Shown here piece by piece: positions 27,735 to 37,275 of a stretch of DNA of 64,000 nucleotides (within the stretch, counting starts at the first letter, position 1; every line of letters starts with the position of its first letter). The notes under the pieces were generated by a model. The model was not told where the DNA came from. It searched no databases and was given only the letters and a program-made list of their open reading frames with translations. The translations under genes and the position numbers were made by a program. This DNA comes from Microbacterium psychrotolerans (lineage in GTDB: Bacteria > Actinomycetota > Actinomycetes > Actinomycetales > Microbacteriaceae), in the NCBI RefSeq assembly GCF_031085295.1, contig NZ_JAVFWO010000005.1, positions 62,001 to 126,000 on the forward strand. The letters are read 5' to 3'.

Positions 27735-28646
27735 ATGTCAGCGTTGACCACTATCGGGCTGCCCGTAGCCCTCGGCATCATCATGTTCGGGCTCGGCATG
27801 AGCCTCACTCCCGGCGACTTCTCCCGCGTCCTCAAACAGCCGAAGGCGGTGATCGTCGCGCTGCTGTGCCAGCTTGTCCTGCTGCCGCTCATCTGCTTCG
27901 GTCTCGTGCTGGCGTTCCAGCTGCCGCCCGTGCTGGCGGTCGGCATGATGATGCTCGCCGCATCTCCGGGCGGAACCACCGCCAATCTGTACAGTCACCT
28001 GTTCCGAGGCGATGTGGCCCTGAACATCTCGCTCACGGCCGTGAACTCGGTGATCGCCGTGTTCACGCTCCCGCTCATCACGAACCTGGCGATCCTCTAC
28101 TTCAACCCGTTCGACGACCAGCTCGGTCTGCAGTGGGCGAAGACGATCGAGGTGTTCGCGATCGTGCTGCTCCCGGTCGCGCTCGGCATGATCGTACGGC
28201 GCTACTGGCCGCGCTTCGCGACGGCGATGAACAAGCCGGTGCGCATCGCGTCGGTCGTCATCCTCGTCATCGTCATCGTCGGGGCCGTCGTGCAGAACTG
28301 GGCCCTCCTCCTCGAGAACTTCGGCCGCCTTTCGCTCATCACGATCGTGTTCTGCCTCATCAGCCTCACGATCGGCTACTTCGCCCCGCGTCTGGCGAAG
28401 GTCGGCAAACGGCAGTCGATCGCATCGTCGTTCGAGATCGGCATCCACAACGCCACGCTCGCGATCGTCATCGCGCAGACGGTGCTGGGCTCAGTGGAGC
28501 TCTCGCTGCCCGCCGCGGTGTACGGCGTGCTCATGTTCTTCATCGCGTTCGCGTTCGGGTTCCTCATCCGTGACCGATCGCGAGCAGACGGCGACTCGGC
28601 GTCCGATCCGGTCGACGACACCGCAACTCCCGCCGCCTCCGCCTGA
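27735..28646 (+). CDS. Bile acid:sodium symporter family (BASS) transporter
   Basis: This is a 303-residue protein with nine to ten helices. The motifs MMMLAASPGGTTANLYSHL and FEIGIHNATLAIVIA correspond to the crossed sodium- and substrate-binding segments of the family. The C-terminus is a short polar tail. BASS proteins move organic anions such as keto acids or pantoate with sodium; the substrate here is not evident. Confidence 0.9.
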   Translation: MSALTTIGLPVALGIIMFGLGMSLTPGDFSRVLKQPKAVIVALLCQLVLLPLICFGLVLAFQLPPVLAVGMMMLAASPGGTTANLYSHLFRGDVALNISLTAVNSVIAVFTLPLITNLAILYFNPFDDQLGLQWAKTIEVFAIVLLPVALGMIVRRYWPRFATAMNKPVRIASVVILVIVIVGAVVQNWALLLENFGRLSLITIVFCLISLTIGYFAPRLAKVGKRQSIASSFEIGIHNATLAIVIAQTVLGSVELSLPAAVYGVLMFFIAFAFGFLIRDRSRADGDSASDPVDDTATPAASA

Positions 28647-28740
28647 ACCATGCGGACGGATGCCTCTGCCCACCCGTGTGCGCGCACGCGGGGTGGCGGA
28701 GGCATCCGTCGTTCGTAGACTGGGCGGGCGAGGAGGTGCC

Positions 28741-29241
28741 ATGCGCCCACTGACCGAGGAGGACGTGCGTTCGTCGTTCGTGAACGCATCGTCGGACGAG
28801 CTGCGGCTCGTGACCCTGCCTGCCGACTTCATGCTCACCGACTGGGATCACCTCGATTTCCTGGCGTGGCGCGACCCGCGGACCCGCGGCCGCGGCTACC
28901 TCGTCGCCGAGATCGACGGCGAGCCGGCGGGCATCGTCCTGCGCGGGGCCGAGGGGTCGTCGCACGCCCGCGCGGCGCTCTGCAACCTCTGCCACACCAT
29001 GCAGCCGGCAGATCAGGTGGTGATGTACACGGCGCGCAAGGCCGGCGAGGCCGGCGTGCACGGCGACAGCGTCGGCACGTACATCTGCGCCGACCTGTCG
29101 TGCCATGAGAACGTCCGGCTGGCGGCGCCGCTCGCCCCGAACGAGGTGCGCGCGAGCGTCGATCGCAAGATCGACGGCACCCGGCGACGCACCGAGGCCT
29201 TCGTGGGCCGCGTGCTCGAGACGGCAGGCGTCGCGCGATGA
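28741..29241 (+). CDS. FBP-domain (EF-G-binding type) zinc-finger protein
   Basis: This 166-residue protein has a C-terminal treble-clef zinc finger: CNLCHT and CADLSCHENV give the ligands. The N-terminal part is all alpha/beta. It matches the FBP domain, which in FusB-type proteins binds elongation factor G and lowers fusidic acid sensitivity; in actinobacteria its job is not settled. GAGGAGG lies at 28730-28736, just before the ATG. It overlaps the sugar kinase gene by four bases. Confidence 0.82.
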   Translation: MRPLTEEDVRSSFVNASSDELRLVTLPADFMLTDWDHLDFLAWRDPRTRGRGYLVAEIDGEPAGIVLRGAEGSSHARAALCNLCHTMQPADQVVMYTARKAGEAGVHGDSVGTYICADLSCHENVRLAAPLAPNEVRASVDRKIDGTRRRTEAFVGRVLETAGVAR

Positions 29242-30149
29242 CCGTGGTCGTGGTGGGCGACGCGCTGATCGATGAGCTGCGCGACGATCACGGCGTGCGC
29301 GAGTTCGTCGGCGGGGCCGCATTGAACGTCGCCGTCGGGCTCGCGCAGCTCGGGGTGCCCGCGACCCTCGTCGCGATGCTGGGCGACGACGAGCCCGCCT
29401 CGCGCGTGCGGCGATACCTCGCCGACTTCGGCGTCGAACTCATCGCGACGCCTTCCCTCATCGGGACGGCGCGCGCTGTCAGCACCCGCTCGGGCGGCGG
29501 CGAGCCCGTGTACGAGTTCAACGAGGCGGCACAGCAACGTCGCATCAGGTTCGGCGACGCCGAACGGCGGGCATTCGCGGAAGCCGACTTCGTGGTCGTG
29601 AGCTGCGTCGCGTTCGACGACGCCGAGCAGGCTGCGGAGCTGGCCGACGCGATCGGGGAGTCGGGCGCCTCGGTCGCCGTCGACCCCAACCCGCGGACCG
29701 GCATGCTCCGTGACAAGGCGGAGTTCGTGCGGGGCTTCGAGCAGCTGGCGGCGGGTGCCGCTCTCGTCAAAGTCGGCGAGGATGACGCGGCCCTGCTGTA
29801 CGGCGATCGCCTCGATGCGCTGCGCGCCCGGCTCATCGACCTCGGCGCTCGCGCCGTGCTCGCCACGGAGGGTGCGGCCGGCGCCACCATCGAGGCGGGC
29901 GACGTCGTTGTGACGCGGCCGATCTCCAACCTTCCGGGCCGCATCGTCGACACCATGGGCGCCGGCGACGCCGCGTTCGCCGCGACCGTCGCCGCACTCG
30001 TCGAGAGCACACCGGCAGACGCCGAGGCGTGGGCGGCGGTGCTGCAGTCGGCGATGGATGCCGCTGCCGCCACGTGCCGGTTCGAAGGGGCGCTGCTGCG
30101 CACCCCGAGCGCGCTCAGTGGGCTCGACATGGACCATATCGGCACGTGA
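29238..30149 (+). CDS. PfkB-family carbohydrate kinase
   Basis: This 303-residue protein has the ribokinase fold. The N-terminal GGAALNVAVGLAQLGV and the C-terminal DTMGAGDAAFAATV, with the catalytic Asp and anion hole, are both present. The set resembles fructokinases. It starts inside the stop codon of the FBP-domain gene (ATGA). Confidence 0.9.
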   Translation: MTVVVVGDALIDELRDDHGVREFVGGAALNVAVGLAQLGVPATLVAMLGDDEPASRVRRYLADFGVELIATPSLIGTARAVSTRSGGGEPVYEFNEAAQQRRIRFGDAERRAFAEADFVVVSCVAFDDAEQAAELADAIGESGASVAVDPNPRTGMLRDKAEFVRGFEQLAAGAALVKVGEDDAALLYGDRLDALRARLIDLGARAVLATEGAAGATIEAGDVVVTRPISNLPGRIVDTMGAGDAAFAATVAALVESTPADAEAWAAVLQSAMDAAAATCRFEGALLRTPSALSGLDMDHIGT

Positions 30150-30272
30150 ATCGCCGCAATCCCGAGGCGTCCTCGAATCGTCTGCCGTGCGGATTTCTGA
30201 CCTCGCGCATCTACGCGTAAGATTGTGGATCGCGCCTCCGGTCGTCTGGAAAAGTCGGACGGGTGCGCACCT

Positions 30273-30357
30273 GGCGAGTTACCCAAGCGGCCAAAGGGAT
30301 CTGACTGTAAATCAGCCGTCTTAGACTTCGGGGGTTCGAATCCCTCACTCGCCACCA
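30273..30357 (+). tRNA. tRNA-Tyr (GTA)
   Basis: A full cloverleaf with acceptor GGCGAGT pairing with ACTCGCC, anticodon GTA in the loop CTGTAAA, a long variable arm as expected for tRNA-Tyr, the T loop TTCGAAT, and an encoded CCA at 30355-30357. Confidence 0.95.
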
Positions 30358-30362
30358 CTTGC

Positions 30363-30385
30363 AAGCGCCCCCTCGTGGGGCGCTT
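30363..30385 (+). terminator. Terminator hairpin of tRNA-Tyr
   Basis: AAGCGCCCC pairs with GGGGCGCTT across a 5-base loop, directly after the tRNA. There is no long T-tract. Confidence 0.65.
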
Positions 30386-30409
30386 CGTGGTTTCCGGCTC
30401 GGTAACCTG

Positions 30410-30973
30410 ATGGCCATGACCTGGACCGCCACCGGAACGCTCACCGCGGAGGCCGCGACGCGGCGTCCTGAACTCCTCAGTGCGGTCGTCGCCGACGGGC
30501 TTGCGCGGCTGGATCCCGAGAACGCCGAGACAGTCGGCGTGGCAGCCATCGACGCGGCGCTCGCCGACACCGCGGCATTCTGCGAGCGGTACGGCGTGGC
30601 GGCGGAGGCCTCCGCCAACTGCGTCGTCGTGAAGGGCAAGCGCGGCGGAGAGGTGCGGTTCGCCGCCTGCGTGGTGCTCGCCACCACACGAGCCGACGTG
30701 AACGGCGTCGTTCGGCGGCGCCTGGACGTGCGGAGCGCGTCGTTTGCCCCCGTGGACAAGGCGGTCGCGCTGACCGGTATGGAGTACGGCGGCATCACTC
30801 CCATCGGGCTTCCGGCCGACTGGCCGATCTTCGTCGACGCGGCGGTCGCCGCCGCGCCCGAGGTGGTCATCGGCGGGGGAGTGCGCGGCAGCAAGCTGTT
30901 CCTGCCGGGCCGTGCCCTCCTGGCGCTGCCCGGCGCCGAACTGGTCGAGGGCCTCGGGCGCGCCACGGGGTGA
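30410..30973 (+). CDS. YbaK/aminoacyl-tRNA editing domain protein
   Basis: The protein has 187 residues. The segment NCVVVKGKRGGEVRFAACVVLATTRADVNGVVRRRL, and then GMEYGGITPIGLP, match the YbaK / ProX editing fold that clears mischarged tRNA. The catalytic Lys is likely the one in VVVKGK. Starts are ATG 30410 or 30416. It lies after the tRNA-Tyr terminator. Its tRNA target is not known. Confidence 0.82.
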   Translation: MAMTWTATGTLTAEAATRRPELLSAVVADGLARLDPENAETVGVAAIDAALADTAAFCERYGVAAEASANCVVVKGKRGGEVRFAACVVLATTRADVNGVVRRRLDVRSASFAPVDKAVALTGMEYGGITPIGLPADWPIFVDAAVAAAPEVVIGGGVRGSKLFLPGRALLALPGAELVEGLGRATG

Positions 30974-31114
30974 GGCACGCCACGGCGTGAGGCATCCGGA
31001 TCCGCACCCGTCCAAGGCTTCGCCTGCGCAGGGCGCGATCGGCATCCACGCGGTGCCGTGCGGCGTGTCAGGATGGGCGTGCAGGCACTCCGCCCGCGTC
31101 ACGAGAGGAACGCC

Positions 31115-32137
31115 ATGACCGCGCCCGACCCGTATGCGACGCCCACCCCGGCGATGGATCAGGCCCCGCACGCCGACAGCTCCCGCTCGTCGCTGCTGCG
31201 CGCCGCCGTCTGGGTGGCGATCGGGGCTCTCATCGCGGCCGCCGTCGTGTGCGTGCTCTGGGTGCTGCTGGGCTCTCAGAACGACATCATCGGCCGGGCG
31301 TTCCTGACGATCCTTCTCCTGGCGGGCTTCGCCGGCGTCGCGATCCTCGACGCGCACCTGGCGCCGACGCGCCCCGCGTGGTTCGCGCTGGCGAGCATGG
31401 GGTCGTGGATCGTGGCGCTCCTGCTCGGCGCCATCATGATCTGGATGCCGGAGCGCTACCCCTGGCTCGGATTCTCGCGGTTCATCCAGTTCCTGCTCAT
31501 CGTGCTCATCCTGCAGCTGGTACTGCTGCACGTGCGGTACTACCTCAAAGCCTTCCAGCGCTACGACACGCCCTTCACCCGCACCGTCGCGGTCATCACC
31601 ATCTCGCTCGTCGTCGCGCTGGCCGCACTGCTGATCATCCCGCTCGCCTTCGGGGAGTGGCTCTTCCTCGCCGCCATCTACTGGCGCATCGTCGTGGCCG
31701 TCGCGATCCTCGCCGCGCTCGGCACGGCCCTCGTGCCGCTCGTCAACGTGCTGTTCGCGCCCAAGAAGCCGCGCACCCACGTCGCGCACACCGCGCTCGC
31801 ACCGCCGGCCCCGCACGCCGCGCTCGCCGCCACCGCGGCACCGGCCGCGCAGGAGCTGCTCCCGTGGCCGACGTACGTCGACGCCGTGACGCCGCTGCCG
31901 ATGCTCCCCGACGGATCGCCCGACTGGAACGCGTACTACACCGGATACCCGTCACCCGGCGCCCACGTCTTCACGGCGATCGAGCCGGCCGCCCCCGTGG
32001 AGTCGCAGGCGGCCCCGGCGGCGCCCGCGCCGTCGCATCCCGCCGCGCCGTCGCAGCCTGCTGCGCCTGCGCAGCCCACCACGACGCCCGGCTACGAGGG
32101 GTACCCGCCGCCGCCTCCGCTGCCCCCGCGCGCCTGA
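31115..32137 (+). CDS. Hypothetical membrane protein with Pro/Ala-rich tail
   Basis: The protein has 340 residues: a short polar N-terminus, six membrane segments between about 28 and 230, and a long cytoplasmic or external tail rich in Pro and Ala ending in PPPPPLPPR. AGAGGAA precedes the ATG at 31115. I recognise no family. Confidence 0.7.
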   Translation: MTAPDPYATPTPAMDQAPHADSSRSSLLRAAVWVAIGALIAAAVVCVLWVLLGSQNDIIGRAFLTILLLAGFAGVAILDAHLAPTRPAWFALASMGSWIVALLLGAIMIWMPERYPWLGFSRFIQFLLIVLILQLVLLHVRYYLKAFQRYDTPFTRTVAVITISLVVALAALLIIPLAFGEWLFLAAIYWRIVVAVAILAALGTALVPLVNVLFAPKKPRTHVAHTALAPPAPHAALAATAAPAAQELLPWPTYVDAVTPLPMLPDGSPDWNAYYTGYPSPGAHVFTAIEPAAPVESQAAPAAPAPSHPAAPSQPAAPAQPTTTPGYEGYPPPPPLPPRA

Positions 32138-32171
32138 GCGAAGCCCGCCGGCGAGCCGCGCAGGGCGAAGC

Positions 32172-33758
32172 TCAGCCCGCGAGGAGCTCGAGCGCGGCCA
32201 TCGCCGCGTTGTGCCCGCCGAGCCCGCTGACGGCGCCGCCGCGGCGCGCGCCCGAACCGCACACCAGCACGTTCGCGTGCTCGGTGGCGACGCCCCAGCG
32301 CTCGGCGGGCGTGGCCAGCGCGTCTTCGTCGTCGGCCCACGGCCACGACAGCGGCCCGTGGAAGATGTCGCCGCCGATCATGCCCAGAGATTCCTCCAGG
32401 TCGGCCGTCGTCCGTGCCTCGACGCATGCCGAGCCGTCCGGCGCCTCGTACACGCAGTCGGCGACGGGCTCGGCGAGAACAGTCTCGAGCGAGCGCTGAG
32501 CCGCATCGAGGAGCGCCGTGCGCGCGGCATCCGGATCCCGGCCTTCGAGCAGCCGATGCGGCACCTGCAGGCCGAAGAGCGTCAGGGTGTGTGCACCCGC
32601 GGCGCGCAGCTGCGGTCCGAGGATCGACGGGTCTGTCAGCGAATGGCAGTAGATCTCCGCCGGCAACGGGTCGGGGATACCGCCTGACAGAGCGGTGGCG
32701 TACGCGCGGTCGAGCTGCGACATCGTCTCGTTGACGTGGAAGGTGCCGGCGAACGCGGCCTCGGGAGCCACCCGCTCGTCGCGGAGGCGGGGAAGGCGCC
32801 GCAGCAGCATGTTGACCTTGAGCTGCGCCCCCTCCGGCGGTGCGGTGTCTACCCGCGCCGGGCCGGCGCCGCCCGCGGCGAGCAGCCCGGCGAGCACGGC
32901 AGGGCCGACGCCGCCCATCACCAATCGGGCGTGCACGGTGGCGCCGTCGGCGAGGGTGACCTCTCCGTCGGGCGTCAGTGAGACGACCTCCGCACCCGTG
33001 CGCAGGTCGGCACCCGCCTCGGTCGCCGCGCGCGACAGCTCGGATGTCACACGACCCATGCCGCCGACCGGGACATCCCAGTCGCCGGTGCCGCCGCCGA
33101 TGACGTGGTACAGGAAGCAGCGGTTCTGCCGCAGGCTCTCGTCGTCGGCCGACGCGAACGTGCCGATGAGCCCATCGGTGAGCGCGATGCCGCGGGCGAT
33201 GTCGGTGTCCAGGGAGGAGCGCAGCAGTCCGCCCAGCGGGCGCTCGAACAGCTCCTCCCAGAGCCGGTCGTCGCCGAGCGCGGCGCGCATGTCACCGGCT
33301 CGGCGCAACGGCTCGGTCATCGACGGGAAGATCAACCGCGCAACAGGTCCCATCCGCTCCGAGAACGACGCGAAGCGCGCCGCCTCACCGGTGCCGCCGG
33401 TCACGCGGGCGAAGGCGTCGTCGGTGGCCGCGGCATCCGCTGTGTCGACGAGAATGCCGCGCGAAGGGTCTTGGGGATCCGGCGTGTACGACGAGTAGCG
33501 GCGGCGGAGGAGACGGATGCCGAGCCCCAGGTCGTCGATGATGCGCTGCGGCAGCAGGCTCACGAGGTACGAGTACCGCGACAGGCGTGCCGCGACGCCC
33601 GGCCACGGCTCTTCCGACACCGCCGCGCCGCCGACATGATCGAGCCGCTCGAGCACGACGACGGTGCGTCCGGCGCGGGCGAGGTACGCGGCCGCGACGA
33701 GGGCGTTGTGGCCGCCGCCGACGATGGCGACGTCGTAGACGGGGGAGTGGGCGGGCAT
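32172..33758 (-). CDS. FAD-dependent phytoene-desaturase-like oxidoreductase
   Basis: The protein has 528 residues. The N-terminal FAD-binding motif is VAIVGGGHNALVAAAYLARAG, followed by VVVLERLDHVGGAA. Later segments VMGGVGPAVLAGLL and a C-terminal VCGSGARRGGAVSGLGGHNAA complete the flavin site of the phytoene desaturase / PYROXD2 group. The carotenoid genes crtB and crtE are absent, so a general amine or carotenoid-like substrate is unsure. ATG 33758 is preferred over GTG 33764. Confidence 0.83.
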   Translation of the reverse strand: MPAHSPVYDVAIVGGGHNALVAAAYLARAGRTVVVLERLDHVGGAAVSEEPWPGVAARLSRYSYLVSLLPQRIIDDLGLGIRLLRRRYSSYTPDPQDPSRGILVDTADAAATDDAFARVTGGTGEAARFASFSERMGPVARLIFPSMTEPLRRAGDMRAALGDDRLWEELFERPLGGLLRSSLDTDIARGIALTDGLIGTFASADDESLRQNRCFLYHVIGGGTGDWDVPVGGMGRVTSELSRAATEAGADLRTGAEVVSLTPDGEVTLADGATVHARLVMGGVGPAVLAGLLAAGGAGPARVDTAPPEGAQLKVNMLLRRLPRLRDERVAPEAAFAGTFHVNETMSQLDRAYATALSGGIPDPLPAEIYCHSLTDPSILGPQLRAAGAHTLTLFGLQVPHRLLEGRDPDAARTALLDAAQRSLETVLAEPVADCVYEAPDGSACVEARTTADLEESLGMIGGDIFHGPLSWPWADDEDALATPAERWGVATEHANVLVCGSGARRGGAVSGLGGHNAAMAALELLAG

Positions 33759-33846
33759 GCGCACACGCTATCGAGGCGCCTCGTCGTCACGCGAGCGTCG
33801 CCCCTCGTTCGCCGGGGCGCGCGGCGCCGGCGGATACCGTTGAGGC

Positions 33847-34650
33847 ATGAGCCTCGAGCACGATCTCGGATCCCTTGCCATCGACATCGCCCGCGAAGCC
33901 GGGGAGCTGGCGCGGACGCGTCGTGACGCCGGCGTGGCGATCGCGGCGACCAAGTCGGCGCTGGCCGACATCGTCACCGAGGCGGATCGCGAGGTCGAGG
34001 CGCTCATCCGCACGCGACTGAAGGCGGCGCGGCCCGACGACGGCTTCCTCGGCGAGGAGACCGGAGCCGAGCGCGGGGCCAGCGACGTGACATGGGTCGT
34101 CGATCCCATCGACGGCACCGTCAACTACGCGTACGGCATCCCGACCTATGCGGTCAGCATCGCCGCCGTCCGAGGCGAGCCGACCCCCAACGAGTGGGAC
34201 GCGCTGGCGGGTGTCGTGTACGCACCGGTCAGCGGAGAGGTCTTCCACGCGGTGCGCGGCGAAGGCGCGTGGCTCGGCGTGAACCGGATCGCCGTCAACC
34301 CCGAGGTCGGGCCGGCAGGCGCACTGCTCGCGACGGGCTTCGGATACGACCCCGCGACCCGCCCCGGCGATCTCGAGCTGATCGGACGGGTGATGCCGGA
34401 GATGGCCCGGGACCTCCGCCGTGCCGGTGCCGCGTCGCTCGATCTGTCGTACGTCGCCGCGGGCCGCCTGGACGGGTACTTCGAGCGCGGCCTCTCGCCG
34501 TGGGACCTCGCCGCCGGCGCCCTGCTGGTGACCGAAGCGGGCGGGCGGTTCGGCCGTGCCGAACCCGACGGTGGTCCGCGGGGACCGCTCGTGGTCGCCG
34601 CGACGCCGGCGATCTTCGACCGCCTCGCCGAGGCGGCGGGGCTGGTGTGA
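33847..34650 (+). CDS. Inositol monophosphatase family protein
   Basis: The protein has 267 residues. Metal sites: FLGEETG, WVVDPIDGTVNYAYG and SPWDLAAGALLVTEAGG, the three standard motifs. It hydrolyses inositol phosphate, histidinol phosphate or a similar sugar phosphate. It stands alone. Confidence 0.9.
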   Translation: MSLEHDLGSLAIDIAREAGELARTRRDAGVAIAATKSALADIVTEADREVEALIRTRLKAARPDDGFLGEETGAERGASDVTWVVDPIDGTVNYAYGIPTYAVSIAAVRGEPTPNEWDALAGVVYAPVSGEVFHAVRGEGAWLGVNRIAVNPEVGPAGALLATGFGYDPATRPGDLELIGRVMPEMARDLRRAGAASLDLSYVAAGRLDGYFERGLSPWDLAAGALLVTEAGGRFGRAEPDGGPRGPLVVAATPAIFDRLAEAAGLV

Positions 34651-34865
34651 GACAGACGTCTCATCGAATTTTCACGAAGTGCGCGTCATGAAATCCGAGT
34701 CTTACATGGCATTCCCAGCACGCCCGGGGTAGTGTTTACCCGATCGTTACCTTCGCTGCCCGAATCGGCGGAGGTGGTCATAGCCCGACCGACAGCCCTG
34801 CTGCGTGCACCCCCCCTCGCGGCACGACACGAGAGCCCGACTCCGCTTTGCCTTTCGACTCCCCC

Positions 34866-36851
34866 ATGGCTGAGCCTGCGCCCACGCGCCGATCCAGCCG
34901 TACCTCCCCGACGCCTGTCCAGGCGACGCCGGAGACCCCGGGGACGGGTCGCGCCACGGTGCGGCGGCAGGCGGCGGGAAGCGCTCCCGAGCGTCCCGCG
35001 GTCGTGTGGGGCCGTCCTGTCGGGGCCAAGCGAGCGGATGCCGCAGCTCCGGCCGCGGTGAAGCCTCAGGCTCCCGCTTCCGTGACACCGGCGTCCGACA
35101 TCCCGGCACCGCGCCCGACTCTGTCGGGGATCGATGCTCCTGCCGCTGCGGCGCCCGTCCTGCCGCCGGTCGCAGCGACCCCTGCGCCCGTGGCGCCGGC
35201 ACCCTCGTCGGTCGATCTCCCCGTGGCCTCAGGCCCGGTCGTCGAACCGGTCGCTCCTCGCATTCGGGCTCGTGCCGCGGCATCCGCCGTTCCGCCGGTG
35301 GCAACGGTGGAGCACGTCAGCCGCCGCACCCGGCGCGCCCAGACCGGCGAGCAGCCCGTTCCAGCCGTGCCGCCGATCGCCCCTGAGACTCCCGCCGCGC
35401 CGGAGCGCCCGGCCGCCGCCTTCGAGGCCGAGCTGCCGACGCGGGAGGAGCCGGCGCCGCTGCTGGACACCGTCCTCGTCGCCGCCGAGCCGTTCGAGCT
35501 TCTCGAGCCCGCCGTCGGAGCCGTCGCTTCGACCGAGCCCGTCGATGACGCGCCCGCCGCCGACACCGCTTCCACGTGGGCGGCCGACAGCCTCGCGAAG
35601 ATCCTCGCCGCCGAAGCGGCCGCCACGATCGCGTCGGCGGCTCCGCTCGTCGAGACCGGCGCCCTCCAGCCCGCCTCTGCGCCGGGCGCGGCCGAGTCGC
35701 TCGTCGCAGAGCCCCAGCCCTCCGCTGCCGAAGCGCAGGCGCAGCCCGCGCCGCGGGCACGCCGGGCAGCTGCCGCTTCGCAGACCCCCACCGTTCAGCC
35801 GGCCGCCGGCGCCCCTGACACCGCCCCACGGCAGACCGCCGCGCCCGAGTCGAAGCCGGCCGAGACGCCGACGTCGACAGCGCAGGTGAACGCCGACCCC
35901 CGCCCCGAGCGTGTCGGACCCCTCACCGGTCCTATTCCGCAGCCCACGGCATCCGATGTCGACGAGTTCGAGGCCGCCTCGCGCCTGTTCGCCTTCACCG
36001 GCGAGACTCCCGTCCAGAACGCCGCACCTGCCGGCGAGGCAGAGCCCGAGACCGACGCCGAGCCCGCCCGGCACACCGCACCCCGCCGCTCGCCGGCCCG
36101 CCGCGGTGCCGCCTTCAAGCGCGTCGCGACCGCGTCGTTCTCGGTGGGCGTCTTCGGCATCGTCGGTCTCATGGCCGTCGGCATGACGACGCCGGCCGAG
36201 GCCGTCGCCGCGGTCAACGGGACCGACGCGTCGCTGTCGGTCGTCGCCGTGGGCGACAACACGGCGCCGGTGATCGACGAGGCCGAGATCCAGGCGTACG
36301 TCGCGCCCGGCGACGCCCAGAACGACACGCTCCAGCGCACCGAGAACTACACGACCACGACGACCGCGCAGCTGGCGTCCGAGGCCGGCATCAAGAACTT
36401 CTCGAATCTTTTCCACAACAACCCGAACTCGAACGTCCAGTGGCCCTTCGCGGTCGGCGTGACGATGTCGTACGGGTTCGGCATGCGCTCGGGTCGCATG
36501 CACGAGGGCATCGACTTCACGCCGGGCAACGGCGCGCCCGTGCAGGCCATCGCAGACGGCACGGTGCGCGTCGCATCGGAGGCCGGCGGCGCCTACGGCG
36601 TGCACGTGATCATCGACCACGTCATCGACGGTCAGCTCTTCTCGAGCCACTACGCGCACATGCAGTACGGGTCGCTGGAGGTCACCCCCGGTCAGCACGT
36701 CACGGTCGGCACCGTGATCGGCCACACCGGCAACACCGGACGCTCCTACGGCGCCCACACGCACTTCGAGATCCTCAAGAACGGCACCACCGCGATCGAC
36801 CCCTGGCCGTGGCTCCAGGAGTACACCGACGGCACCCACACAGTGGGCTGA
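34866..36851 (+). CDS. M23-family peptidase with very long Ala/Pro-rich N-terminus
   Basis: The frame gives 661 residues from ATG 34866, or 667 from TTG 34848. The first roughly 425 are low-complexity Ala/Pro/Glu/Thr-rich. A membrane segment lies at about 428-446 (FSVGVFGIVGLMAVGM), then a linker. The M23 domain covers the last 135 residues. Zinc ligands are at His552 and Asp556 (MHEGID) and in GAHTHF (His637, His639; numbers from TTG). It is probably a cell-wall endopeptidase anchored to the membrane with an intracellular disordered tail. There is no clear ribosome site. Confidence 0.82.
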   Translation: MAEPAPTRRSSRTSPTPVQATPETPGTGRATVRRQAAGSAPERPAVVWGRPVGAKRADAAAPAAVKPQAPASVTPASDIPAPRPTLSGIDAPAAAAPVLPPVAATPAPVAPAPSSVDLPVASGPVVEPVAPRIRARAAASAVPPVATVEHVSRRTRRAQTGEQPVPAVPPIAPETPAAPERPAAAFEAELPTREEPAPLLDTVLVAAEPFELLEPAVGAVASTEPVDDAPAADTASTWAADSLAKILAAEAAATIASAAPLVETGALQPASAPGAAESLVAEPQPSAAEAQAQPAPRARRAAAASQTPTVQPAAGAPDTAPRQTAAPESKPAETPTSTAQVNADPRPERVGPLTGPIPQPTASDVDEFEAASRLFAFTGETPVQNAAPAGEAEPETDAEPARHTAPRRSPARRGAAFKRVATASFSVGVFGIVGLMAVGMTTPAEAVAAVNGTDASLSVVAVGDNTAPVIDEAEIQAYVAPGDAQNDTLQRTENYTTTTTAQLASEAGIKNFSNLFHNNPNSNVQWPFAVGVTMSYGFGMRSGRMHEGIDFTPGNGAPVQAIADGTVRVASEAGGAYGVHVIIDHVIDGQLFSSHYAHMQYGSLEVTPGQHVTVGTVIGHTGNTGRSYGAHTHFEILKNGTTAIDPWPWLQEYTDGTHTVG

Positions 36852-36913
36852 CCGGTTCGGAAGGATGCCGCGCCTCTGGTATCCTCTTCTAGTTGCCTGC
36901 TCGCAGGCAGCAC

Positions 36914-36985
36914 GCCCCGATAGCTCAGTGGCAGAGCACTTCCATGGTAAGGAAGGGGTCGTCAGTTCAATCCTGACTCGGGGCT
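36914..36985 (+). tRNA. tRNA-Thr (GGT)
   Basis: Acceptor GCCCCGA pairs with TCGGGGC, the D arm is TAGCTCAGTGGCAGAGCA, and the anticodon is GGT in loop ATGGTAA. There is no encoded CCA. Confidence 0.93.
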
Positions 36986-37021
36986 CGCAGCATCCATCTC
37001 TATTCACCACGGATGCCGTGC

Positions 37022-37095
37022 GGCAGGGTAGCTCAGTTGGTGAGAGCGCACGACTCATAATCGTGAGGTCGCGGGTTCAAGCCCCGCTCCTGCTA
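37022..37095 (+). tRNA. tRNA-Met (CAT)
   Basis: The cloverleaf has anticodon CAT in loop CTCATAA, T stem GCGGG/CCCGC, and an acceptor with two G-U pairs at its ends. It lies 36 bases after tRNA-Thr and is probably cotranscribed. The first base pair (G-U) and the T-stem suggest elongator rather than initiator. Confidence 0.9.
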
Positions 37096-37100
37096 CGGAC

Positions 37101-37135
37101 AGCCCCGGAATCTCGCCGATTCTCCGGGGCTTTCT
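37101..37135 (+). terminator. Terminator after the tRNA-Thr/tRNA-Met pair
   Basis: AGCCCCGGA pairs with TCCGGGGCT, followed by TTTCTTC. Confidence 0.75.
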
Positions 37136-37275
37136 TCGTGCACCGGCGGCGTCAGGGCTCGGTCATCGCTTGATCGAATGTCTGCCTGGTTTCCATGACT
37201 TCTGGCCCCAGCCGGCGGAAGGCGGCGCCTTGCGTGCGGTCGGTTCGCCGGCCACCGGCTCCTACGGAGTGCCTT

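Noticed and set aside
29288..31816. An 842-codon open frame on the minus strand across the sugar kinase, tRNA-Tyr and editing-domain genes
   Set aside because: It runs antisense to well-supported genes and a tRNA, is Arg/Asp-rich without family signatures, and results from high-GC sequence lacking stop codons.
34651..34865. A cyclic di-AMP (ydaO-type) riboswitch ahead of the M23 peptidase
   Set aside because: The context fits, and a CCGACAG string is present, but I could not match the conserved core or its pairing, so I list the leader only as worth a scan.
36894..36909. TGCCTGC/GCAGGCA hairpin just before tRNA-Thr as a terminator
   Set aside because: The loop is only two bases and it lies four bases before the tRNA, so it is more likely part of the promoter/leader or chance.
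30273..37095. Integration or attachment site at a tRNA 3' end
   Set aside because: I looked for a repeated tRNA end or an integrase near the three tRNA genes and saw neither.
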